Below, one piece after another: positions 23,801-35,800 of a stretch of 64,000 nucleotides of DNA; position 1 is the stretch's first letter, and every line of letters begins with the position of its first letter. Under the pieces are notes generated by a model that searched no databases, had not been told where the DNA came from, and saw only the letters and a program-made list of their open reading frames with translations. The DNA is from Rhea pennata (taxonomy: Eukaryota; Chordata; Aves; Rheiformes; Rheidae). The DNA is taken from NCBI RefSeq assembly GCF_028389875.1, contig NC_084672.1:7242458-7306457 (forward strand), read 5' to 3'. A program made the translations under genes and the position numbers.

Positions 23801-26800
23801 CTATAAGGGAACCATCCCCGAAGGGCTGGATGGAGCTGCTAACAGCCAGGCAGGCTGGAAGAGTTGGGTTTGACCGGAGGGCAGGGGTGATATTATCCTC
23901 ATTCACACGTCGCACAGGGGGCTGCTTTTGTGAGCCTGATGGATTGGTCTGTCTTCGTAATAGACTTGCCAGAAAGCAAATGTCGGCACATACATAAATC
24001 ATCAGTTGCCTCCTCCAGCCCCTCAGCTAACAGATTTACAGGGGCGTCAGGGACGCTCCTCCTCTCTCCTTTAAGTGTCTTCCCTGGTGAATTCAGCACG
24101 TGCCCAGGAGGAGGGCAGACTCTGGCAGTACGTTTGCGGGAACATCGGCCCTGGGAGCCAAGTGATGATGGGGAGCGTTAGGCTGGAGAACGCAGCGAGC
24201 GCTGTGCCAGAGCACCACGTGGGGCTGCCGATGCTCCTGGGGATGCAGAGGTGATGCAGGGAAGAGCTGAGCTTGCATCCAATGGGAGAGTCCAGGGCCA
24301 GGTTAGTTTGCTAGAGGGCAAGCATGTAGGAAAACAGAGGGAGTGCTTGTGGCCTGGGGGAGCCGGGAGGTAACGAAGCACTGGGGGGCTAACGCTGCAC
24401 TGTGAAAAGATGTTTGCAAGGATGCAGGTATTTGCAAGGACACAGTGAGCACTTGGTGTTGAGTGTGGGTGGAAGAGTTGGCATGGGTGGGCTTCATACA
24501 TGTGGGTAGAGGGCTTCAATGCTGAGCTAGGTTAGGCTGTCCTCCAGGCCCCCTTTGCAGCGGTGCTGGGTGAGTGGATCAGTGTTTTAGCCCTTTTCCA
24601 CCTCTCTGATCCCACAAAATACCCTCCCCACATGCTGCCACTTTTCAGGCCTATATTTTATTCCCTGACGTGGCTCCTAGACTTGCAATGAGCAATGGCA
24701 ACAGCTAGTGAGTGAGGGAAGAACAAAAATCTTCTCAAACCGTGCCCTGGGGGCCCGTGAGCGGTGGCGTGTGTCTGCAGCGGTCTGCACTCTTTGTGAG
24801 GGCCCAGGGTAACCCCGTTGGGTGGCAGAACACGGTCCCTACCTTATCACAAAGCTGTGTGCGTCGATCTCGGGGCCACAGCCGCTGTGGAGCAGGACCC
24901 CCGAGTTGCCCACGATGGCACAGGATGGGAACTGCTTGCCCTTCAGGGGCGACGTGCGGGGCAGCAGCTCGTAGAGGTTCTGGGAGACGTTCATGGTGCT
25001 GTCCCTGTCAAAGACGTAGTGGATGATGTCCCCAGGCTTCAGCGTCCCCTTCAGCACCGAAATGTCCTTCTCTGCATCCAGGAACTTCAAGATTTGTTTC
25101 CTGAGGACAGGAATGAAAACAGCCCCTTCAGGTCAGGTTCAGAGATAATTCATGATGTGGCTTCTACACAAGATGAACTAATTCCTCCTGCCTCTCCTTA
25201 CTCCCTATCTTGGCAGCAGAGAGGCTGATCGCAAAGCAGACTGAAGCCCAGGAATGGCTTCTGGGAGCCTATTTCCTGCAGGAATGTGAAAATGCCCTTC
25301 CCAAAGTAGGCTGGGAAAAGATCTCCATCTTAATGCTACCCCTTCCTCATGCACCCCTTTCCAGGCACACCAGCATGGCTGGTCATGGCTGGTCAGCAAG
25401 GGTCATTGATTCGCCTCCCAGGCAGTGGGTTTCCACCCCCCCATCAGGCAAACCGGCATCGTGCACTCACTCCACTTGGCCTGGAAACTGGGGGCTCAAG
25501 TGCTTCTCGCTTTGCTAGTGCAAGGCCAGCTGGTTCAGCTGGGAATTCATTTCCAGGCGATCACTTACAGATATGAAGTCTAGCTCAGCAGGCGATAAAC
25601 TTTTTATTTCTTTTTTGACTTCTTTAGATGATATACAGAGGCAATTTGCCAGCTTGCACTGGAGAGGACCAAATCTGTCTCTTGTCCTATATAGGTAATT
25701 ACCAGTACCTGATCTTCAAAGAGAGTGTCTGGTTGTGGCTCCATTTGGATGAGGCTGGTTTAATGTTGTGCTTAATGCTTTCATTACTTCTGTCAACAAC
25801 AGCTGGAGACGAAGAATCATTTGTTACTACTTCAGCTCTAGAGAACGGAAAGACAGAGGGAGAGAGACAGGATCCGTTAGCATCCCAATGGCATTTCTAA
25901 TCACTCTCTTCGGCTGTGGCTGCTGGAACTCAAACTTCATCAGAAAAGTAAAATTGTAGTTATTACCTGAACAAAGAAAGAAAGCCTATTCATATTCTGC
26001 TACCCTTAAGCACACACAAACTCTTAAATACCTGCTCTCTTCCACAAACACAGACTTACAGCCAGACATAGGTTTACATAAAACACAGTCTTAAATATCT
26101 AAATGTGGAAACGCACGCATGCAAAAACACATGCAGACTCTGCAAAGAGAGATTTGCACATGTACGCTCACAAACAAAACACCACGAAGCCCCACAGAGA
26201 CCCAAATTCACTGACAGCTTTGATAGGCAGAAAATAGCTGCCACCCTGCTCCCGTGTGGTCCCACCCACACACCCCAGCGCAGATCCACCCGCGCAGCTC
26301 CCCAAGTGGGTTAAAAAACCTCGACTCCACCCAAAGGAGAGATGACTTCAGCTGAGCTACTGGCTGCTGTTTGTGAGATTGGGTCCCATCTACAAGCACC
26401 CTGTAACGAACAAGCAGGAGATCGGCTCTCTGATAACTTTTTCCCGTTTAGAAGAGAAAAACAGGATTTCGTCGTCTCTGTTGTCTGCTCCAGGCCCAGC
26501 AATGATCAGGGGAACGAAGAGCAGTCAGACACTTTCATGCTGCTGCTTGGAGATGATTGCTGGGAGATCCCAGGTTGTAATCCCCGCTCTAGGAAGCAAA
26601 TAAGCCCCAGCACTTCAATGCAATTTACATCAAATGGCATAAATTACGGGAGCCTCTGAATATTTCATTTCAGCCAGCCGCCCTCCAAAGAGAATACCCA
26701 AGCATTTCATCAAGAAGCAGCGCATGTGTCTGCATCCCCAAAAAACCTTCACACTCCAGAGCACTCCGAAAAACACACAGCCAAAGCAATTGCTGCCAGC

Positions 26801-29800
26801 TAAAGGGAATCTCCCTCTGCAGTGCAAAGGGCCTTTTGCACCTGGGGAACGGTTTGTAAATAAATAGATTTACAAGCGGCATGTAAACCCCATGAAGGCA
26901 AAAGAGCTAGAGGGGACATGAAGAGAAGAAGCGGGGAGACAGGGCCCGCGGTGTCGTTCCTGGACACTGCGCCCAGGCGGGCTGGGCGCCCGTGAGCTCG
27001 GGCTTTCCTGACGACAGTTTGGGGCTCGCACTACGTCATGTTTTAGAAAGGAAAGGAGATGTATTTATAAATGCCTGCTGCCGGCATCCTCATGTGGGAT
27101 TTTATGTATAAAATGCCAATGTAACTTCTCCAGGGGCTGCCAGTTGAGGTCGTTACCAGTTTTGCATTTTGCCATTTAATCTGTGTCTTGCAAGCTTATT
27201 TATAAGGTTTCAAAAATCCTGAAGGAATAGGGTAAAAAAACTCCTTTCGAATAACTATGATTTTTTTGGTTTTGTCCATGACATTTTCTGTGTTTGGATT
27301 ATGTGTTGTGATGTCATCACAGAATGACATCACTTTTTTTTTTTTTTGGAGTAGTGTCACTACTGAAATGTAAATTTCAGTAGTAATTTATGCAACTAAC
27401 TAATGTACTTAATTATGTAAAAAATAATGTACTGAAAATGTATCACTTTGTAATCTTGGAATAACATGAAATAATTGTAAAAATAACACAGCAGGACACC
27501 AAATGAAGCTGTGACGCCATGAAATTGCTCTAAAATGGAGCAATGTTACTGAACTGAATTTTGATAAAACCGAAGTTCTGATGTCAGAGATCTCTCTTCT
27601 GATAGCACATAATAAAACTACAAAAATGGCAACTCTATCACTGACTTATTTTCACAATAAGTAACTCGCTCTTCCCCATTCTCTCAGTCACAGCAACTTG
27701 CAGATCCTTGGTTATTTGTAAATGATTATTGCACTGTGCTGGGGAAAGGAGGGGGAGAAACGATTAAGAAAATGCAAAGCAGAAGTGAAAAGAAACAGAT
27801 ACATTTGCTAAATAAGAACAGCACTATCCACCGAAGAGGAGAAGCAGATTAATAGCTGCCTTACAGCAAAAACAAATGAACACAAAATCTAATTTACAAA
27901 CCTATTAGATTTGCTATGTAAGCTGTTCACAGCTGATCTGATTGTACCTCTGCCTCCAGAACTCCTGCAAGACAAAGGAAATGCATTATTTATAAACGCA
28001 GCTCCTCTTTGCAAAGCGTTGTTCTCCAGTCAAGAGATCCAGGTCTGACGAGCTCCAAACGGAGATAGGGCTGTGCCAGTTGCTCCACCTCATCCAGGAT
28101 GGAGATGTCCTGACACCTGTGAAGGGCTTTTCACATCCTTCGTTAGTGGTACCCTACTGCGACCATGAAATCATTCCAGCAAAAAGCTCCTAACCAGCCC
28201 AATTAATAATACCTGCACTCTCTAACCAGCCATCACAGACATCTGGTCCCAGTTGTCAAAGCAGCATGCAGCCTACAGGTTATGCATTAATGCATTAAAT
28301 ACATTTCTACTTGCTTTATAGGAATCAGGTGGTAGCAGTGTGTAGAAGATCTATCTCTAGCTTGCCAAGGGACTTCCCCTGTCCTTCTCAGGAGAGGACT
28401 GAGCTAAATGATCTGGACAGGACCTGTTTTTAGCTTGGGCTTTCAGCTGAGACTGACTAAAATCTCCATTTTATCCAAAAGAAGCCACCTGCCTCCTGGG
28501 TGACTTGCAGGGACCTTGTCCTCACAGCGCAGCTTCTCCTGGCTCCCAGTCCAGGCCCAGTTCCAGTCCCCACAGAGCCTGTGAGCCGTTTCAGAAACAA
28601 GTGCCACTCGTATGACTTGCCAATCCTCAGTTAAAAGAAAAATAAATGCAAGTATTGGTCTGAATCTAGTCAGCCGTAGAGCCCATTTTTGCTCTAGCCT
28701 GCTGTTTTCAAAGGGGTCACAAAGAATCAGTCTCCCAGTCTCTAGTGATGTTGAGTGGAAGCTGGACTTCTAATTGGACACATTTTAATAGCCAGCGTTC
28801 TCACTGCTCTGTTTTATTGCCTCCATCGTACAGATAGCTAAATGAACATGCTCATCAAGAGAAATGAATTCCTTTTCAGCAGAAATATTGTTATCTTGAA
28901 ATATGTACTTTACTGGAAATGCATCTCAGGGGCCTGTTTTTCTACCAGTCCTGAAATACCATCCCAAATGCATGAGCCATAAACAAAAAGAAATATAGTG
29001 TGTGGACATTCGGTACCATCAAAAAGATTTTCAGACTTGGGGAATGTGATGCAAATTCCAGTTATTCTGAACTGAGCCCTCGGTACTGCTAACACCAAAC
29101 CCTTGGGAACCCGTGATGGTTCTCCTTTTCCTGACTCCTGTGGGAGACCATCTACTCTCAGGTTGGAGAGCTTTCTCCTCCAACAGTGTCTTCATTCCTG
29201 TGACAAACCTGAGAGTCAGTGTGCTGCTTCATTTTTTGGTGTATCAGGGGAACAGCGAGACTAGCTTATTCCTAAAGCCTACTGGCATTTAACAAGCCTC
29301 TGCTTTAATGGGGTTCGCCGGAGGGGGTGGGAGCTGGCTAGATTAGTGTGCAAACCACGCATCCTTTCAAACACATCTCTGAAAGAGCCTTCCAAATGGG
29401 ATTCACACTCCTTCACACTTGCTGTAAGACAGATAGGGACTGGATTAAGGGCTTAGAAAAAGAAATGATGCTCCTTGAATAAGTGCTGGTTCACTATCTC
29501 TGTGAAAGGAAAATCACAGAAATTATGAAGCAGAGAAGACCTGTTAGGTCCCACCTTGTCCATGTTTTGTGGCAGTGGCAGGACTGATCCTAGGCATCAC
29601 AGCAAATTATTCAAATGTATTTATCCAATCTAGCTTTACATGCCCCAGGCAACAGGTCTGTGCATGTCTCTTTCTGAAATTAAGGCTAGTTTCAGGGGCT
29701 GGTGATGCTGAATGTGATGAAGACACGTCCAGCTGCTGTTCAAAGCAAATCTCTCAGCGCTCTCTCTTTCTGGAGGCTATGGGGAAAGGAGACAGGCTGC

Positions 29801-32800
29801 CTCGATCCCCTGCTGGCAGGTAGCAGAGCGGAGCAGCACATCAAGGGGCATCTGTTTTGTTCCACTGCAAAAGCAAAAAGTTGTCAAAATACTGTAACGC
29901 AAATGGAGCTGGGTATGCTGTCATGGGCAGCCTAAGCTCTACCTGCAGAGCTGGCACGTTAATTCTAGCATCTTGTCCAGCTACCCAAGAGGGCAGTGAA
30001 ATTCAGCCTTCCTCACTGAGTGGGTATATATTAGATTACTCCTTATTATGATGTGAAACAGCTACCCTATGTGAGCGTGGAGGGGAAAGCTCATCAGCAG
30101 AGAAGAAAGTAGGATGTGGCAAGCCAGCATCACGGCACTGAGCTCGCCTGCTCTGCTGTTCCCCTAACCCAGGCACGAGATATTCCAGCAACAAAGCAGG
30201 ACTTTGTTCCACTTTACAGGTACTCAAAGCATCTCTGCAGCAAGAGGATTAAGATCATCACATATAGTCGGACAGACTGATGCTGCTTCTCATGGCCTAT
30301 CCCCCATCAGCTCTGCAGAGATGTCTCTCCAGTGGGAATGACCCCAGATCCTTCAGGACAGAGGGGCTAGTGATGGGCAGAAGCACGAACCACAGTCCTT
30401 CTCACAGATCCTTCTTGCTCACTTGCTCATTTAACTCATGCCCACACCCATTGCACCAATATTCATGACCTTTTTTTTTTTTTTTTTTTTTTCTTTGTGG
30501 AGGTGGATCCAGTGCTCACAAATCTGGGGCAAAGCAACACTTGGCAGGCACTGAACCCATGCAAGGAGGCCACAGAGATACTTTCCCATCAACATCTGCC
30601 CCCAGCTTGGTGTTGTTTCAAATTAAGGTCAGAAAGGGGCCACACGAAGTATTCAAGCAAACTTTCACCTGCCAACAGTTCCACTGCTATTCTCCCTCCC
30701 TCCCACATGGTCCCTCTTACCAATTAGACCCCATCGAGGTGACACTGGTCACGGCCACCGCCGCAGGCCAGCGTCTGACACAGAGGATGAGGATGCTCTC
30801 AGCAGGCATCTGAGATGCTGGCAGGGCAACTGCTCCCTGTGCCAAGCTGGTGTCATGGCTTTCTCAGCCTGCCTCTGAGTCACAGATACTGCCTGTAGCT
30901 GGGGCATGATACTTGGCTGAAGGTCTCAGCTAGTCTAGTGAATCCTGAAATGCTCCCACGACATCGGCCTTTTGGCTTTTCTGTCCCACACTGCAGCCTT
31001 TGGACACTTCCCTACAATCTCCTTTTGCAAATTAAACATAATGTATGCAAATATGATACCTTGGGGTATATTGCCCTGTCAGGCACCACCTTGCTCAACC
31101 TCCAGTGGGTACCAGTCAGCCAAATCTGTTGCGCAAAATACCTGTAGTTTAGCCAGGCATGATGTTTTCCAGAGGCTGCTAAACTCATAATTACCCATAC
31201 AGGCAAATAAATATCCCCATCCCACCTCTTCTCCCCTGCTTCAGAAGAGGAAAGCATTAAGAAATGGAAGGCAGTAATTAAGAGGAACAATTAAAAAAAT
31301 AAAAATGTCACCCCTTTTTATTTTACCTCTGCTGACCTACAGTTCCAAATCTCTTGGCATCAAGAGGCAAAGACCAGCCTTGATTAAAATTGCACAGATA
31401 GGCATTGATTTTGAAAAGCTTCCTAGTGCTACATGATGTTTAGATTGAATTGCCTTATTAATCTAGTTGTTATCAGTCTGATTGTATAGCCAGCCCCACA
31501 AAGTGCCAACTTGCCTCCTAATCTCATTATTTACAAAACACTCTTCTTTTGACTTCTGTTGGGATGTTTTCCAGTGACAAGTCACATTTATATGTGCTAG
31601 TGCACAATATTTCTGGCTTATGCCAGTCTTTCTTATTTTTGCTTTGAGATTTTCAGGGTGAATTTGGACTATCTAAGATATTACATAGGCGAGAAAATTC
31701 TGTGCTCAGACGTCAAATGGCACTGATTCATATATCAGACAGATGAGAAAGAAAAATTATCTTGCGGTCTGGATCCAAATTCTCTCGAATAAATAATTTA
31801 TGACAAATCAGTTACGTGGAGACTTTTTCATTCACAGTGAGTGGGCTTTTTAGGGTTTTTGGTCCTCTCTTCATTGCTCCCACTTCTTAAACGATTCTCT
31901 TAATTGTTGCTAGGTATAGTTTAGTCTTGCTTTGAGTCATTTTGACACATGAAATCAAAGCTGCTTTGACTGAACAAGTAGGTCACACAGCCTCTTTGGG
32001 TGACTGGAACCCTAACAGCAAGTTTTACACATCTATATTCTCCAAATTACAATTTCAAAATGTGTTTTCCATGGATATTTTACAATATCCACCTCCAGTT
32101 CCCGCTTCTCCCAAGCATTTGTGGCAGAGAATACACAAGGGAAACAGGCACAAAATGCATGAGTGGTACCAATAAGGTAGCTGAAAATTTCAGCCCTAAC
32201 TGAAAGCCTGTGTTGCAGCATTTGTAGAGCCCATTTCTGGCAGAACAAAACCTCTGCCAGTGACTGCCTGCCTGACCTTGGGCAAGTCATGTTACCTAGG
32301 ATCTCCTCTTCTCCCTCCTCCACTCCATAAAATAGAGATAATAGCTACACAATCCATTGGAGGATTGTTAAACTAAATTTATTCATTTGAATTCCTCAGA
32401 AAGAGAGTTCAGAGTGCCACAATTTTATCTGAGGAGTTCAAATGATTAACACCTACTAATTAAGTTTCACAACGTTCTTGTGAGGTAGGTACATTTTATT
32501 ATCCTTGTTTTATGTCTGAGACAGTGGGGGTTAAGTGGCTTGGCCCATGACACCAAAAATGACAGCCTCACAAACCAGGATAGGAATTGGCACTATTGGC
32601 TTAAAACAGACTTGTCACTGTGAAAGTGCTGTTCACTTGCAGAGGTGCGAATACCCTCTTGGTGGGTGCGAGAGCAGGATATACAGTGGGGAGGCCATGG
32701 GAACTGGTCTGAAAAGGTCTCACTGGCCTGGAAAACACATACAGCCATTGGGCTCCTGAAATAGCTGCAGCCTGTATTCATAAGACAGTCTATTGCTATA

Positions 32801-35800
32801 AAAAAAAAATGTTTATTTTGCTTTTTAAGTATTGCTGTGATGTAGTCCTCAAGATCAGAGTAAGTATTTTTTATCTAAAGAGCACACAAATATGATGCCA
32901 GGCCTGGCCAGAGACCGCTCTCCCAAAATCACTGCTCTCTCAATACAGCAGCTATCTCAGAGACAGCTGCGTACGTCGGGGATGCGGGAAATGCAGAGCC
33001 TTGTGCGCTTACAGTCCCTCTGAAGGACATTGCTTCATGGCAAGTTAGACGTAGCCATTGTAACTAAATGAGCTTCGGAGAAAGGGATGAGCTGCCCAGT
33101 CACCTAAAATGAAATACAGATAACCCCCTTCCTCTGAAACTCGATACATATTTTTGCTTCTGCTTATGCTTACAATGATATATAATCCCATATGCATTCA
33201 TTATCATAAGCCATACCTTGCAAAATCAGGGACTAGCCTGCACCTGCTTGCTGCCTTGTTATGGATGGGTTTGGATGCACTGACCATGCTATTAAGTGAC
33301 TGACTTCATTTTGCTGACTAAGGGCAGCATAGTCATTAAGCTAAGCCACAACGCTCCTTTAGTCCTCAAAGAGGCCTTTGAGGTCAGGATTCACTGAGAC
33401 CAGCTCTGTGAAATTTGGATTGGGATACAGGTTTCAATCCTCCCTCTTGTTCTCTGAAATTCAATGTTTATGCTGAGATATGCAGAATAATTACACAGGG
33501 CAGCAAACTCTATTTCAGTGCTTTGGAAGAAAATTGCCACATTTCCAGGCTCTCTATGAAACGGAACTTGCTTCCAAGTGCTACAATTCCAAGCAGTCCT
33601 TTAGGAAGGAGAAGCAACTGAGCCCTAGCAGCCCAAAAGGACAAGGAACCAAGCCCAAGAGGTTCGAAAACAGGATTCCCAGGGGACTACATCCTGGCTT
33701 TCCACCTGCACATCGGGGTCTCACTGAAAATACAGGACCCTACCCTCTTCATCAGCAAGTCACCTTGAAGGCTTCTCATAGACACTTGATTGGTTTCCAA
33801 GGAGTATGGGTCAAAGCCCACCTGTAGCCAAAAAAACGACCTAATATAACAGAAGAAACAAAATAAGGAGAGGTAATGCTTCAGTGCCATTATCTCTCAT
33901 CATCTCTAGCTCTGGGGCTTTGGCTTGTTTCATTAAAGAGAGAGGAAACAGCAACACATCCCGTGCGGAACGCATGTGCTCTCTTTCCTGTCCTAAGGCA
34001 TGCACGCTGTGCAGTGCAGGGCCCAGGCCGGGGACAACCGCAGGCTCCAGCGGCCAGGCTGCAGAGGACGATGGGCAGAACTGCAGGAGGAAAGCCCGCC
34101 GAGCGCTGCCAGCAACCTGCCCGGCTGTTAGCACCCTGATTAGCCCCGCAAGTACTTGGCCAACTCACAAAAGAAACAAAAACCAAAGTTAGGAGAGGAG
34201 TGATGGGAGCAGAGAGATCTTTTTGGCCCTGGAGGTCAGATATCTGCGTGCCCCTCCTAATGCCAGCCTTCCCAGCATCCCAGAAATGAAGTGTTCAGAT
34301 TCATTTCTCTGCTCACGGTCCTGTATCCCATTTCATAATACACCGGGAGGAGCCGGGACATTTGATATTTGCAAACTATTCCCTGTGACATTTCAACAGT
34401 TGCTTCTCAGGCTTTCATTACTGGGTGTGAAAGAAATTGCGATTAAAAGAGGTGTTGGCCATCGGGTAGTCCTGCCAGCTCACGCTCTCCCAGCAAACAA
34501 GATTCCCTCTTTAGGGATTAATTTAGAAGGGATTTTTAAAGCATTTCTCTGCTAGGATGAAGGATCCTACAGTATGTCTTGATGAGACATTTGAAATCTC
34601 ACTTCGATGTGTTTAAAATCTCACTTGTTCATATTGTCACAGCTTGGCAGCTTAGGTGTCAAAAACTTCCTAAATATCAGGTACTATTTTTAGAGCTCCA
34701 AGTTTCATTCTTTCTATCAAGTCATACAACCAAATTTTAGAGACTGTGGGTTTCGGGGAAATTACCATGCTCATGCTGTGAGCCTGGTGCAGCTTCCGGA
34801 GAGCAAGCCACAGGGGCAGTGCTTGTGTTGCCAAGCTGGGGGTGTAACTTCATACAGAAATCCCGACTTGGTGTAAAAGTGCTAGCCGATGGCCTCCCTG
34901 TCGTTCACAGCAGCTGCTGTTTCCCTTGACAGAGAAATGCAGATCTGTCAGTCTTACGCAAAAGAGCCTCACTAATTTGGTTGCTTCCTCCCCTGCCCCA
35001 ATCCCACCTCCGTCACACCACCCACCTCACGGGCTTCTTCCCTTTGGCCACAACGACACGGGAAGGTTGCAGGCACTCGGCAGCGATACAGCCCTACCTG
35101 CCAGATGGTGGCTGTGGTGAGGCGGCTCCACGTTGACTCCTATGTAACTTGCAGCAGAGTTTGGCCCCAAGATTTCTGCCTTGCTGTAAATCACTGTGCG
35201 TAATAACGAGCATACGTGGAGGACGCAGGCATCAAGACACACAAGTTTGCCTATTTCTTAATAGAAAATAAGCCAATTAAGCTGAAATGCTCACGTGACT
35301 AAACCCGTGAAGAATCAGCATGAAAGTCACTGCTCCAGAGTCGAAAGAATTAGGAGGCAACGGGAGACGATCCTGCAACAGCCTGTCACGAGGTCGCTGC
35401 TTTGGGATCACTCTGCGCTGGGGGAACGAGCACTGCAACCCCTGGCCCCACCTGGAAATATGCACTCTGAAGGATCTGTTAGAGACAGGAGATCCCTCAG
35501 TGCAGCCTGATGGTTAAGACTGTCCACGAGGGTCAGCAGTCACCTGCTGGAGACCTATTTCCAGGACTCCCACTCTCTGTTCCCAAGCTATTGCACTCTT
35601 TCTCTGAGCCAGCCGGAGACCAGGAAAGGCTCTCTTGAACCTGTAGAGTGTCATGTTTCACGTCTACACACATTCACCATAGAGTCAGCACAGCCTGACT
35701 CGATACCCCGTGATGCTCTTATTTTGTCACTGATAAAACTCATGTGCTTGCAGAGGTGAAATCTCTCACATGCTACATCTCTCCACATCCTGTGTACAGA

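Larger units (their letters stand above)
25838..27901 (-). other. ST8SIA2 intron 2 (about 2.1 kb)
   Basis: Phase-2 GT-AG intron. Holds a CpG-rich patch at about 26935-27040, an AT-rich segment (27040-27230) that looks like conserved regulatory DNA, and a cluster of short perfect inverted repeats at 27308-27384. Confidence 0.85.

Noticed and set aside
23563-23997. 144-codon plus-strand frame in intron 4
   Set aside because: No recognisable domains. Length is within chance for a window this size.
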